This document shows positions 26,327 to 35,681 of a DNA stretch of 54,825 nt, one piece after another; within the stretch, counting starts at the first letter, position 1, and each line of letters begins with the position of its first letter. The notes beneath the pieces are model-generated. The model was not told the origin of the DNA. It saw nothing but the letters and a program-made list of their open reading frames with translations, and did not search any database. Both the position numbers and the translations under genes were made by a program. The DNA comes from Candidatus Moduliflexus flocculans (GTDB taxonomy: Bacteria; Moduliflexota; Moduliflexia; Moduliflexales; Moduliflexaceae): assembly GCA_000739515.1 (NCBI GenBank), contig DF820457.1, positions 214,065 through 268,889 on the forward strand, written 5' to 3'.

Positions 26327-27985
26327 TTACTTTAACCGGTATTTGACTGGAATAATCCCCCAGACAGCTTCTGAGCCAGAGATTGGCGTAAATCGCCAAC
26401 TTTTAACATATTGAATCGCCGCCTGTTCTAAGCGAATATCGCCGCGCTGCAATGGGATAACCTCGCCGATTGTCCCATCGGGCAGCACCCAGAATTTCAG
26501 GCGGATTGTGACATCACGGTCTAACGTCACGCTCGGCAAACGCGCAGGCCGATACGCCACTTTCCGCGCCGAAGCCGGCCCTTCAATCTGCACAACATCT
26601 TCCGGCGGCGCAACCTCGCGAGCGACTTCTTCAATTTCGTCCAACGTTTGTGGCTGTGCTTTTGTCATTGTCGTTTCAGGCTCACTCATGATCGCAGAAA
26701 TCGCCCGTTCCTGCTTAAATGGCTCAAAACGCGCTGGCAAACGCTCGTTCTCTTTCATGTCAGGGCGAGCTGGTTGGACTGTCGGCACGTTGCGAATAAG
26801 CGGATTGCGTTCCTCATCCTCGATAATTCTGGGGCGAGTTGTTACCGGCGGCGGAGGTTGGAATTCATCGGCGTTTTCAGCAACAGCGGGCTGTTGAATG
26901 TTCCGCGCAATTGTTGGAACCAGCGGCATTTCGGAGGGTTGCGCGGTCGGAATTGCTTTCTCTGCCACAAACGAAGTCTGAGTTGTCGGTTGGGCAATGC
27001 GCTCAATCTGCCGCTCGCGCTCCGGGAATATCGGGAGTGCCGGAAGCGCCTCACGTTCGGCTCGTGTGGTTAAGATCGGTTCTAATGGCGTGATTGATGG
27101 GGCAGGAAGTCCAACATTTTCAACAACAGGCATCTCTTCTTCTTCATGCAGCAACTGCTGTTCAGAATCCGCAGTGGCGACGCTCGCAACTGGCGGAACA
27201 TCTACGTGAAATGTTTCTTGTTGTTCAAATTCAGGGATAGATTTCGCCTCCGGCAACCGCGCAGGCAGAATATTTTCTTTTTCACGCTCCGGTTGCTCCC
27301 AGCGATCTCGCCCTGTATTGAACCGTTCAATCGGCATTGTTCGATTGTTCTGGTGCATGTCGCTGATTAGCGGCAACGAATCAGGCAGAACGAATGCCGT
27401 TGCTTCAGAAGGCGCGGAGACGCCCAATTCATCAGGAATTTCAGGCGTCTGATCCGCAGGTTGACGCGGCAATTGTTCAACGTTAACCACGGCATCATTG
27501 TTCAGTGACTCACTCTCAAATTGGCGCGTTGCCACCTCCGGTGGTTCTTTCCCTCCCATTTCCTGCGATACTGGAATCTCAGCGCGAGGAACAGTTTCAG
27601 GCGGAACTGATTCGGGTTTGGGGAGAGTCTGCCACGTAAATTCCTGAACATTCTCAGCGGGCCTCGGCGCGAACGCATCCCATTCCAGTGCATTCAACCC
27701 GGTTTCAACGGCAGGCGCAGCGTCTTCAGGAATGCGTGGCGGCTGGATGTCAGAGCTTTCCGCCTCTTCTCCCTCAGCTTTTCCTGAAAATGCCTGCCCA
27801 ATGTCTAACATATCCACTTCGATATACACTGGCGACGGCGGGAAAATCGTGAATGACGGAACGAGCAGGATAACGGCAATATGCGCCACAAGCGAAACGA
27901 GGAGCAACAGCGCAAGCGTCCTGGCTTCAGCATATTTGGATTGCGTTAATTTTTTCTTCCACTGCGTCCGTGTCATGGCAGCCAT
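26327..27985 (-). CDS. TonB-like energy-transducing protein
   Basis: 552 residues. A single membrane helix near the N-terminus (residues ~23-45, 'TLALLLLVSLVAHIAVILLV') is followed by about 400 residues of Pro/Glu-rich, low-complexity sequence spanning the periplasm. The last ~80 residues ('RDVTIRLKFWVLPDGTIGEV', 'LEQAAIQYVKSWRFTPI', 'GIIPVKYRLK') are a TonB C-terminal domain. TonB passes proton-motive energy to outer-membrane receptors; the much longer linker than in E. coli TonB (about 240 residues) is notable. No exbB/exbD or receptor is adjacent. ATG 27976 is an alternative start. Confidence 0.85.
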   Translation of the reverse strand: MAAMTRTQWKKKLTQSKYAEARTLALLLLVSLVAHIAVILLVPSFTIFPPSPVYIEVDMLDIGQAFSGKAEGEEAESSDIQPPRIPEDAAPAVETGLNALEWDAFAPRPAENVQEFTWQTLPKPESVPPETVPRAEIPVSQEMGGKEPPEVATRQFESESLNNDAVVNVEQLPRQPADQTPEIPDELGVSAPSEATAFVLPDSLPLISDMHQNNRTMPIERFNTGRDRWEQPEREKENILPARLPEAKSIPEFEQQETFHVDVPPVASVATADSEQQLLHEEEEMPVVENVGLPAPSITPLEPILTTRAEREALPALPIFPERERQIERIAQPTTQTSFVAEKAIPTAQPSEMPLVPTIARNIQQPAVAENADEFQPPPPVTTRPRIIEDEERNPLIRNVPTVQPARPDMKENERLPARFEPFKQERAISAIMSEPETTMTKAQPQTLDEIEEVAREVAPPEDVVQIEGPASARKVAYRPARLPSVTLDRDVTIRLKFWVLPDGTIGEVIPLQRGDIRLEQAAIQYVKSWRFTPISGSEAVWGIIPVKYRLK

Positions 27986-28076
27986 AGAACGATTTTCAAT
28001 ATATTTCGTAAAGACGCCCCGGCGAGGTATCTCTCCCTTGATGAGGCGAATATGATCGAATTTTTCGCAGTTGGTA

Positions 28077-28871
28077 TTATCCTTGTTGCAGTGTGTTTCC
28101 TTTCTGAAACAGTCGAAAAAAATTCAGAGACGTTTGTTTAGCAATTTCTTCAAGCGAGACGCCTCGTATTTCGGCGATCTTCTCCGCCGTATATCGCACA
28201 TACGCCGGTTCGTTGCGTTTTCCGCGAAATGGCACGGGGGCGAGATACGGGCAATCCGTTTCAATTAACAAGGATTCGAGCGGCAGCATCTTCGCAATAC
28301 GCGGGAGTTCCCCGGCCTTTTTAAATGTCACCGGGCCGGCGATTGAGACGAGAAATCCCAACTCGCGCACGCGCTCCGCCATCGCGAGATCGCCTGAAAA
28401 ACAATGAAACACGCCTCCGACCGATGAGACATCAACCTCCTCGATGATACGCAGCGTATCCTTATGCGCATCGCGATCATGAATAATGACTGGCAAATCC
28501 AGCGTTTTCGCTAATTCGAGTTGCTTTCGGAAGAATGCCTGCTGCATTTCCTGCGGCGAGTTATTCCAATAATAATCCAGCCCGATCTCGCCAAGCGCCA
28601 CGACAGAGGAAGACAGAGATAATTGCCGCAATGCTTCGAGGCATTGGTCAAGGTCAACCTCCTTCACATCGTGCGGATGCACGCCGATGCTTGTCAATAC
28701 CTGCGGATGCTGCGCCGCGATCTCAAGGTTCATCCTGCTATCTTCGACAGTTGTGCCGATGGTCAAGATGGTGGTGACTCCTGCTTCCTCTGCGTGCCGG
28801 AGAATAGACTCGCGCTCGTCTCCGGCTTCATACATGGCAAGATGGGCATGTGAATCTATAAGCATTTCCAT
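28077..28871 (-). CDS. TatD family metal-dependent hydrolase
   Basis: 264 residues. The metal-site motifs of the TatD amidohydrolase fold are all present: 'IDSHAHL' (H-x-H), 'GEIGLDYYW' (Glu), 'PVIIHDRDAHKDTL' (His), 'GGVFHCFSGD' (His) and 'LIETDCPYLAPVPFRGKRNEP' (Asp). Relatives are 3'-5' DNases or D-aminoacyl-tRNA deacylases. Length is normal. Two in-frame ATGs (28871, 28865) are both possible. It is followed 91 bases later by the TonB-like gene. Confidence 0.93.
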   Translation of the reverse strand: MEMLIDSHAHLAMYEAGDERESILRHAEEAGVTTILTIGTTVEDSRMNLEIAAQHPQVLTSIGVHPHDVKEVDLDQCLEALRQLSLSSSVVALGEIGLDYYWNNSPQEMQQAFFRKQLELAKTLDLPVIIHDRDAHKDTLRIIEEVDVSSVGGVFHCFSGDLAMAERVRELGFLVSIAGPVTFKKAGELPRIAKMLPLESLLIETDCPYLAPVPFRGKRNEPAYVRYTAEKIAEIRGVSLEEIAKQTSLNFFRLFQKGNTLQQG

Positions 28872-29378
28872 AGCTGAAATAAATTGAGATAACTGTGGAA
28901 GAGTGGATACATTTGCGTTCTTCCCTCTTTCACATATCCGTGAATCAACGTATTATCAATGGTGTTTGAAGAACATAAATCCCGTAGAGACGCCTGTCAG
29001 GGCGTCTCTACGGCGATCATGCAAATATGATCAAATTTACCGCAAAATTGGTATCGTTCTAGCGTTGTTCACACGTATTGATTCTATTTGCGCTCCAGTT
29101 CAATTGCCGCGAATAACGCGATATGATGGCATAAAGAGAATGTTTTTTTTCCCCCACCCTTGTTGTTTATACGAACGATTACGCATAAAATCAATCAGAT
29201 CGTGAACTTCTGTCAAGTGCATTCTGAGAAAAAGAGCGTTTTTGCGCGTTTGTGCTTGTTTATCAATCTCCATGCTTTTCTCTTGACATCTTGCCAACTT
29301 CTTCCATGATATGGAACATGTTTGCGAATGCCGAATATATCATCCGAATCAACTATTAGTGGAATAAGGAGTCGTCGT
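28872..29378. other. Intergenic region between divergent genes
   Basis: Contains the palindrome CCGTAGAGACGCC / GGCGTCTCTACGG (28982-29013), also present in reduced form at 35648-35676, and the promoter for the GH57-like gene. A 57-65 codon ORF on the minus strand (about 29100-29297) has weak start signals and is not called. Confidence 0.6.
29283..29311 (+). promoter_or_regulatory. Sigma70-like promoter for the GH57-like gene
   Basis: TTGACA (29283-29288), 17-base spacer, ATGATA (29306-29311). Transcription would start near 29318, so the TTG start at 29322 is unlikely and the ATG at 29379 preferred. Confidence 0.55.
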
Positions 29379-31526
29379 ATGCTTTTTACCAAAATTACGA
29401 ACGTCGTGCTTCCTCAAACAGCAGAAACCGGCAAAGGTTTTTCTGTTATTATGGAGACAGACGGCGATATCCCATTTGCCCAAATCATTATCCGCCATGC
29501 CGATGGATGGGAATGGGTCGTGCGCGGAGAATGTGTCAAGGAGTTAGGAAATGGGCGCTATCAAATAGATGTCCCACCGGATGCCTATCATGTCGGAACG
29601 ACATATTTGCAGGTCGAAGGGTGTTGCCGCGCTGATATCGAAAAAGCAGGGCCACGTGATTGGATTATCCAGCACCGGCAGATCGAGGTGCGCGAAGGGA
29701 CGCCGATCATGTCGGCGCCGTCGGTAACCGCAGAGACCCCTGCGCTCAACCTTTCTCCAATGCCGAAAGCGTCTCTTGTCAAATCGCGCGAGCCGGTTAT
29801 CTATTTTGGCATTCACAAACATATGCACCAGCCCTATTATAACTCCGTTGATCCGGACTACTGGGATGGCGAAAAAGACGGCATTTTCAGCCAACGCGCC
29901 GGGGCGTATCGGCATTTTATTCCCGCGGCGGTGAGAAATTATATCGAAGGCGGCCTGGCCCACGCGGGACTTTCGACAAGCTGGTCGGGTTCGTTGATCG
30001 AGCAATTGCATCGGTGTTCAGAAACCGGGCGGGCGAATGGCGCGTTTCGGGATTGGAATCGGGAATTACGGCAAATCGCGCAAGTGAAAACCGCATTCGG
30101 CAATCCACGCGTAGATTTTACGGCATTCGGCTTTTTTCACCCATTGATGCCGCTGATCCCTGCCAGAGACATTATTGGGCAGATCGAATGGCATCGAGCC
30201 ATTATCAAAGAGACCTTCGGCGTTGAAGCAAGCGATGTGCTGTTCCCGCCGGAAACCGCGTTCCATCCGCATATCATTCCGGCACTGCTTGAGGCAGGCG
30301 TGAAGGCCGTGATTTACGATTCGATTCATCATTTCCGCGCCTGCCAGCACTATCCTTACGCCGGACACACGGAAGGGATGCTGCCGCCGAACCTTGCGGA
30401 TCAGGTCAATCCGCCGGTCAACGACTGGCTGCAACTCAATACGATCTGGGCGCCCAGCAAGATTTCTCCGAAATTGCTGAAACCGTGCATTCTATCGTAC
30501 ACAGACCATGCTGGCAAGGAATATCGCATTATTGGCGTCCCTGCCGAACGTTATCTCGGCAATGAAGATGCTCGCGGCGGCTATGGCGCTCTGCAATATG
30601 AAATGGTGATGGGACAAATCTACGATCAAATCGTCAAAAGCGGTACGTATGATCCCGATCATCCGCCATTTTTCTTATTGCATTCTGATGGCGATAATCA
30701 TGGCGGCGGCGCGGACAGTTATTATACCTGCAATACTGCGCGTTTGGTGGAAATGTGCAAAAATGATCGCCGTTTCCAACTGATCACCATCAAAGATTAT
30801 CTGCATCAATTCCCGGTGGACCCGAACAATGTCGTCCATATAGAGCCTGGTTCATGGGCAGGAGCGGACAATGGCGATCCGCAATTCACCAAATGGTTCT
30901 CCTGGGCGGAAAAAGACTATTCGCCAGATTTAAACAGTTGGGCAGTCTTAACAGCATTTCAAAATCTCGTCCATTCGCTTGAAGACGCCGGAGAAGACAC
31001 GCAATTAGTCGCCGCGCTGAAACGCTTGCTTTACACGGCGGAGACAAGCTGCTACTGGTATTGGACAGGTCAGACGATCTGGGATGCGCAAGTGACAATG
31101 GCGGCGAACAAAGGTGTGCACATGGCGGAAGAGGCTTTAACCCGCTTGCTGAAAGCCAAAAAAGACACAAACGGCCCCACGATTTTTGTCCCCTGGGTGC
31201 GCCCCGCCAACCCTGGCGGAAAGGATTGGGGACAGGGCAGTTTGAAAGATGCCGCTCCAGAAGCCGTATTCAGCACCTTTGTGTACGACATCGCTGTTGT
31301 CAGACGAGTGACGCTCCATTATCGCAAGGCTGGCAGCCAGACCGATCAACATGTCGAAATGAGAGATTGCGGCAGCTATCCGTCGCGCACCGACGCCCTG
31401 GTCATCGCCACATTGTATAAAGCGACACTTCCTGCTGGCACAGGTGACATCAGCTATTACATCGAAGCCGCCGACCTGCGCGGCAATGTCTCATACAGCC
31501 CTGTCGGACGAATTTTTATCGCGTAA
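29379..31526 (+). CDS. Glycoside hydrolase family 57-like protein
   Basis: 715 residues from ATG 29379, chosen for AAGGAG 8 bases upstream. Residues 1-105 are a beta-sandwich-like N-terminal domain. From residue ~150 the GH57 motif 1 appears, 'FGIHKHMHQPYYN', then 'VDFTAFGFFHPLMPLI', 'VLFPPETAFHPHIIPALLEAGVKAVIYDSIHH' and 'LHSDGDNHGGGADSYY'. The canonical acid 'DGE' of region 4 reads 'DGD' here, so the active site may differ. The C-terminal ~90 residues ('FVYDIAVVRRVTLHYRKAG', 'DISYYIEAADLRGN') form a carbohydrate-binding-like beta domain. No signal peptide: likely cytoplasmic alpha-glucan (glycogen) processing. Family good, substrate unknown. Confidence 0.85.
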   Translation: MLFTKITNVVLPQTAETGKGFSVIMETDGDIPFAQIIIRHADGWEWVVRGECVKELGNGRYQIDVPPDAYHVGTTYLQVEGCCRADIEKAGPRDWIIQHRQIEVREGTPIMSAPSVTAETPALNLSPMPKASLVKSREPVIYFGIHKHMHQPYYNSVDPDYWDGEKDGIFSQRAGAYRHFIPAAVRNYIEGGLAHAGLSTSWSGSLIEQLHRCSETGRANGAFRDWNRELRQIAQVKTAFGNPRVDFTAFGFFHPLMPLIPARDIIGQIEWHRAIIKETFGVEASDVLFPPETAFHPHIIPALLEAGVKAVIYDSIHHFRACQHYPYAGHTEGMLPPNLADQVNPPVNDWLQLNTIWAPSKISPKLLKPCILSYTDHAGKEYRIIGVPAERYLGNEDARGGYGALQYEMVMGQIYDQIVKSGTYDPDHPPFFLLHSDGDNHGGGADSYYTCNTARLVEMCKNDRRFQLITIKDYLHQFPVDPNNVVHIEPGSWAGADNGDPQFTKWFSWAEKDYSPDLNSWAVLTAFQNLVHSLEDAGEDTQLVAALKRLLYTAETSCYWYWTGQTIWDAQVTMAANKGVHMAEEALTRLLKAKKDTNGPTIFVPWVRPANPGGKDWGQGSLKDAAPEAVFSTFVYDIAVVRRVTLHYRKAGSQTDQHVEMRDCGSYPSRTDALVIATLYKATLPAGTGDISYYIEAADLRGNVSYSPVGRIFIA

Positions 31527-31533
31527 CTCCCAC

Positions 31534-31570
31534 CAGGCTGTCAGACACTGACGAAGTGTCTGACAGCCTG
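31534..31570. terminator. 16-bp hairpin after the GH57-like gene
   Basis: CAGGCTGTCAGACACT (31534-31549) pairs perfectly with AGTGTCTGACAGCCTG (31555-31570). It belongs to the CTGTCAGACAC family also inside the MITE at 26215. A T-run is missing. Confidence 0.5.
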
Positions 31571-31599
31571 TGGCGCGTCCTCACCATCTTCTGCACCCA

Positions 31600-33153
31600 A
31601 TGAACTTACCATTTATCACTGTAGATCACGCGACATTCCGGCTCGGTGACCGCCACATTTTCGAGCAAACCTCCTGGCAGATGCGAACGAATGAACATTG
31701 GGGGATTCTCGGCGAAAACGGCTCAGGCAAATCATTATTCGCCGAGGCAATCTGCCGCAGCCTGCCGCTGGCGCATGGGCAGATTGCTTATCATTTCGAC
31801 GCGCAGCCGCGTTCTTACGTATATAAAGGCGAAATTCTAAAAATTTCATCCGATTCGCACCGCGAGTTGTTGCAACAATTTGCCGACTATTATCAGGCGC
31901 GATGGCAGAGTTTCGAAGGACAAAACGCGCCGACCGTCGGGGAGATGCTGACCGGAAAAAGTCTTGAACATCGCTCGCCGTTCGAAGTGACGCCGCTTTC
32001 CACGCCGGAAGACGTTTATCAAACACGCCGCGAACAGGCCATTGCATTATTAGGCATTGAGTATCTGCTTGATCGCAAAATTCTACATCTGTCGCATGGC
32101 GAAGGCCGCAAATTCCTGCTTGCCCGCGCCCTGATGCAATCGCCAAAACTCCTGATTCTCGACGACCCGTTCTGCGGATTGGACGCCGCTTCCCGCGATA
32201 CGCTGCGCCAGGCGGTTGAAAATTTGCTTTCCGCCGGAGTAATGCACATTCTGCTGCTCACCTCGCGCCCGGACGAAATTCCAGCAGGCGTCACGCATCT
32301 GCTGCATCTTGCCGAGATGCGCGTGACGACCCAGGGTACAAGAGCCGCTATACTGAAGATGCTTGACGCGCCTCAAAGACAGCAGAACAAACCGACGAGC
32401 GCTCAGATCGAGCCAATTCGATTTCCTGCCATGCCGCTGACAGCAGGCGAGGCAGACACACCGCTCATTGCGATGCGGAATGTGTCGGTCACATACGGAG
32501 ATACGCACATCTTGCGAAATATTACCTGGACAATGCGGCAAAGAGAATACTGGGCGATTCTCGGTCATAATGGCGCGGGCAAAACGACGTTTCTGAGCCT
32601 GATTGCGGCGGACAATCCGCAAAGCTACGCGAATGACATCACGCTGTTCGGCCTGTCGCGTGGTTCTGGCGAAAGCATTTGGGAAATCAAGCGGCAAATT
32701 GGCGCAGTGTCGCCGGAATTGCTGCTGTATTATGATCGCGGCTCAACCTGCCAGCAGGTCGTCTGTTCCGGTTTTTTTGATTCCGTCGGATTATATCAGG
32801 ACGTGCCACCTGAACAGGCGCAATGTGCGCGAGCATGGATGCGGGCGCTGGAAATCGAGCATCTGGCAGACCTTCCATTTCAGGCAGCGTCAATCGGCGA
32901 AGAACGGATCGTGCTGCTTGCACGGGCGCTTGTTAAACATCCACGCCTGCTGATTTTGGATGAGCCATGTCAGGGGCTTGACGCGCATCACCGCGACCGG
33001 ATTCTCGCGCTGCTCGACCGGCTCTGCGCGGAAACGCCGATTGGCCTGCTGTATGTCACCCATCATATCAACGAAATGCCGCGCTCCATCACGCATATCC
33101 TGGAATTGGAGCAAGGCCGGATTATAAGAACAACAAAGATGCATGCAAGATAG
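31600..33153 (+). CDS. ModF-like tandem ABC ATPase
   Basis: 517 residues, two ABC ATPase domains in one chain and no membrane segment. First: Walker A 'GENGSGKS', signature 'LSHGEGRKF', Walker B 'LLILDDPFCGLD' (Asp in place of the usual catalytic Glu). Second: Walker A 'GHNGAGKT', 'ASIGEERIV' as degenerate signature, Walker B 'LLILDEPCQGLD' and switch His in 'YVTHH'. This is the ModF/PhrA layout, cytosolic proteins linked to molybdate operons in some bacteria, with unclear activity. No molybdate transporter is nearby. ATG 31600 chosen; an upstream GTG at 31570 falls in the repeat. Confidence 0.87.
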   Translation: MNLPFITVDHATFRLGDRHIFEQTSWQMRTNEHWGILGENGSGKSLFAEAICRSLPLAHGQIAYHFDAQPRSYVYKGEILKISSDSHRELLQQFADYYQARWQSFEGQNAPTVGEMLTGKSLEHRSPFEVTPLSTPEDVYQTRREQAIALLGIEYLLDRKILHLSHGEGRKFLLARALMQSPKLLILDDPFCGLDAASRDTLRQAVENLLSAGVMHILLLTSRPDEIPAGVTHLLHLAEMRVTTQGTRAAILKMLDAPQRQQNKPTSAQIEPIRFPAMPLTAGEADTPLIAMRNVSVTYGDTHILRNITWTMRQREYWAILGHNGAGKTTFLSLIAADNPQSYANDITLFGLSRGSGESIWEIKRQIGAVSPELLLYYDRGSTCQQVVCSGFFDSVGLYQDVPPEQAQCARAWMRALEIEHLADLPFQAASIGEERIVLLARALVKHPRLLILDEPCQGLDAHHRDRILALLDRLCAETPIGLLYVTHHINEMPRSITHILELEQGRIIRTTKMHAR

Positions 33154-33281
33154 GATCGTTCAGTACCTGGCAAAAACAACATCGAATTCAAGAAGGAAAC
33201 AAATTCACGCAGCATGCGCCTCCGATTCGTTCCATTCCCCTATTCGTTGTAGTTAAGGTCGTTATTGCTTACGATAAGAGT

Positions 33282-34631
33282 ATGAGCCAGCAACATGATT
33301 TTTTAGGCACGGAAAAAATTTCGAAACTGCTGTGGAAACAATCCATTCCTTCCATCATCGGCCTTTTCGTCCTCAGCACGTATAATCTGGTGGATACGAT
33401 TTTCGTCGGGCGCGGCGTCGGAACGCTCGGCATCGCAGGCTTAGCAATTGCCGGGCCGATTCAGATGATTATCATGTCCATTGCGCAAACGGTCGGAATC
33501 GGCACGGCCTCGATGATTTCCCGCAGCCTTGGCGCAAAAGATCGCGAACGCGCCGAGCGAACGTTAGGCAATTTTTTTACGGTGACCGCCGCGCTCAGCC
33601 TCGCCATCACCATCGGCGGCAACATCTTTTTAGAGCCGTTGCTGCGTCTTTTCGGCGCGACTGAACAGATTTTGCCGTATGCCATCGAGTATATGCGTCC
33701 GATTTTTTACGGGACGCTCTGGGCGATGATGACGCCAGCGTTTAATAATCTGATTCGTGCTGAAGGCGCCGCGCGATTCGCGATGAGCGTGATGATTTTA
33801 TCTGCCATCACCAATATCGTCCTTGATCCGATTTTTATTTATTCGCTGAAAATGGGTATTGCCGGAGCCGCGATTGCGACGGTGATTTCCCAATTCGGCG
33901 CGGCAATGGTAGTCCTCTTTTATTTTTGGAGCGGACGCAGCGGCGTGCGGATTCATTGGCGGAATTTTACGCTGCGTTGGGAGATTATCGCGGAAATGTT
34001 CTCCATCGGCGCGTCAGTCTTTGCTCGCCACGCCTCCGGCAGCATCATGGCTGTCATTCTCAATCATTCATTAGGGGCGTACGGCGGCGATATTGCGATT
34101 GCCTCGTTCGGCGTGATCAACCGGTTGCTGATGTTTGTGTTTATGCCAATTTTAGGCGTTATTCAGGGATTGCAGCCGATTTTGGGATATAATTACGGCG
34201 CGAAGCACTATCGTCGCGCCAAAGAATCCATCCTCATGGCGATAAAATGGGCGACAGGCTGTTCAATCGCGGCGTTTCTGTTTCTGATGCTGTTTACGAA
34301 AACGTTAGTGGCGATCTTTACCTCAGACACCACGCTAATCGCGCTTTCGATTTCCGCGACGCGCATCATCATTTTATTTCTACCGCTTGTCGGCTTCCAA
34401 ATCATTGCCGGAGGCATGTATCAATCTATGGGCAAAGCAAAACAGGCGTTTGTGCTTTCGGTACTGCGCCAGATTTTTTTGATCCCGCTTGTGCTGCTCT
34501 TGCCGCTGTCATTCGGCTTGCCAGGCTTATGGAATGCCTTTCCGCTCTCCGATCTCTTTGCGGTCGCGATTACCGGAATAATGGTCTGGCATGAGATGCG
34601 GCTGCTCGCCCAATTAGAAAAAGGAGCGTAA
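33282..34631 (+). CDS. MATE family efflux transporter
   Basis: 449 residues with about 12 membrane segments. 'TEKISKLLWKQSIPSIIGLFVLSTYNLVDTIFVGRGVGTLGIAGLAI' is the typical N-lobe start of MATE proteins and the second lobe repeats it ('IIAEMFSIGASVFARHASGSIMAVILNHSL'). 'GVIQGLQPILGYNYGAKHYRRAKE' is a hallmark of the DinF/MepA-type branch. MATE pumps export cationic drugs or metabolites using Na+ or H+ gradients. It is followed one base later by the DUF5662 gene, with AAGGAG in its own 3' end serving that gene. Confidence 0.93.
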   Translation: MSQQHDFLGTEKISKLLWKQSIPSIIGLFVLSTYNLVDTIFVGRGVGTLGIAGLAIAGPIQMIIMSIAQTVGIGTASMISRSLGAKDRERAERTLGNFFTVTAALSLAITIGGNIFLEPLLRLFGATEQILPYAIEYMRPIFYGTLWAMMTPAFNNLIRAEGAARFAMSVMILSAITNIVLDPIFIYSLKMGIAGAAIATVISQFGAAMVVLFYFWSGRSGVRIHWRNFTLRWEIIAEMFSIGASVFARHASGSIMAVILNHSLGAYGGDIAIASFGVINRLLMFVFMPILGVIQGLQPILGYNYGAKHYRRAKESILMAIKWATGCSIAAFLFLMLFTKTLVAIFTSDTTLIALSISATRIIILFLPLVGFQIIAGGMYQSMGKAKQAFVLSVLRQIFLIPLVLLLPLSFGLPGLWNAFPLSDLFAVAITGIMVWHEMRLLAQLEKGA

Positions 34632-34632
34632 T

Positions 34633-35121
34633 ATGATGGAACACGAGAAGGCGACGAATTTCGAAACCCTGCGGCATATCATGCTCGTCAGAAATTTACT
34701 CGACAACATCATCGTCGAACTCCTGAAACGCGCTGAAGGGCATGATCAGTCGAAACTTGAAGAACCAGAACTTTCGACGTTTGCCGAATACACATCAAAA
34801 CTCGCGCAATGCACATTCGGAAGCGACGAATATACGCAGTTCATCGCGGAAATGAAACCGGCGCTTGACCATCATTACGCCGCCAATCGTCATCACCCGG
34901 AGCATTTTCGCGACGAGGTTGATGCCGCGTCTGGTCAATCGCCCGTAGATCGCATGAATCTGGTTGACCTGATTGAGATGCTCTGCGATTGGAAAGCGTC
35001 AACAATGCGGCATCGAGACGGCGATATTATGAAAAGCATCGCGGTCAGCCGCGAACGCTTTCTGTTATCCGATCAGGTGGTGAACATTTTAAAAAATACG
35101 GTTTCAATCCTGGAGGAGTGA
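34633..35121 (+). CDS. DUF5662 family protein
   Basis: 162 residues. 'TLRHIMLVRNLLDNIIVELLKRAEGHDQSKLEEPE' and 'ALDHHYAANRHHPEHF' carry the conserved HD and HHxxNxHHPEH pattern of DUF5662, which looks like a helical metal-binding enzyme, but no activity is established to my knowledge. Strong Shine-Dalgarno (AAGGAG) and direct coupling to the MATE gene indicate one transcript. A hairpin follows at 35161. Confidence 0.85.
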   Translation: MMEHEKATNFETLRHIMLVRNLLDNIIVELLKRAEGHDQSKLEEPELSTFAEYTSKLAQCTFGSDEYTQFIAEMKPALDHHYAANRHHPEHFRDEVDAASGQSPVDRMNLVDLIEMLCDWKASTMRHRDGDIMKSIAVSRERFLLSDQVVNILKNTVSILEE

Positions 35122-35160
35122 TCAGTCGCTCGAAAACGCCGGGGGAAATGAGAATTGTAG

Positions 35161-35188
35161 CCCTGTCAGAGTGGAATCTCTGACAGGG
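35161..35188. terminator. 11-bp hairpin between convergent genes
   Basis: CCCTGTCAGAG (35161-35171) and CTCTGACAGGG (35178-35188), loop TGGAAT. It sits between the DUF5662 gene (+) and the SxtJ-like gene (-), so it could stop transcription from either side. Confidence 0.55.
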
Positions 35189-35198
35189 AAGGGAATTC

Positions 35199-35624
35199 TT
35201 AAAACTGTTGTTCTAAATGACGTTTGACATCTTTATGCGGCTCGCGGCGTTTCCAGTAGGTTTTCGCCTCTGGCTCATATTTTTCGTCCAGCATATCCGG
35301 GTGTTTGATTTTCATAATCATGCCGATTGCCGTCATGCCGGTAAAAAAGAGGACTGTCAGAATCACGCGCGTCATGATCGTGCCTAACACGAAGGCAAAT
35401 CCCATCCAGCCGATGTAAAACTGTCGCAAAATCATCGGCTGCACAAGCCCGATTACCAAAAACGCTCCAGCTAAACCAAATGTATAAGGAAAAATGCCGC
35501 TGTGCCGAAACCACGCCAATGCGCTGAGCACGCCGAACGCAACCGCCATCGTGATGCCGAATTTACGTAAATCCTTCGGCTCGGTTTTTAATTTTTTGAG
35601 TTCCGGTCGAATATCCTCGAACAT
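35199..35624 (-). CDS. SxtJ-like membrane protein
   Basis: 141 residues with about three membrane helices ('FGITMAVAFGVLSALAWF', 'FGLAGAFLVIGLV', 'GFAFVLGTIMTRVILTVLFFTGM') and a charged C-terminus ending 'AKTYWKRREPHKDVKRHLEQQF', which is typical of the SxtJ family. The family is found beside carbamoyltransferases, including in saxitoxin clusters; function unknown. It lies 57 bases downstream of the carbamoyltransferase gene. AAAGGA precedes the ATG. Confidence 0.85.
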   Translation of the reverse strand: MFEDIRPELKKLKTEPKDLRKFGITMAVAFGVLSALAWFRHSGIFPYTFGLAGAFLVIGLVQPMILRQFYIGWMGFAFVLGTIMTRVILTVLFFTGMTAIGMIMKIKHPDMLDEKYEPEAKTYWKRREPHKDVKRHLEQQF

Positions 35625-35647
35625 AATCTATCCTTTCATCTCATCTT

Positions 35648-35676
35648 GTAGAGACGCCCCGGCGAGACGTCTCTAC
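35648..35676. repeat. GTAGAGACG palindrome
   Basis: GTAGAGACG (35648) and CGTCTCTAC (35668) pair, enclosing CCCCGGCGAGA. It is related to the palindrome at 28982-29013 and fills the gap between the carbamoyltransferase and SxtJ-like genes. Confidence 0.6.
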
Positions 35677-35681
35677 GGAGT

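Noticed and set aside
29100..29297. 65-codon minus-strand ORF between tatD and the GH57-like gene
   Set aside because: TTG start, weak ribosome binding, and overlap with the GH57 promoter region; possible but not supportable.
31600..33153. Drug or molybdate ABC exporter
   Set aside because: No membrane domain in the protein and no permease gene nearby; the tandem layout fits ModF-like soluble ATPases.
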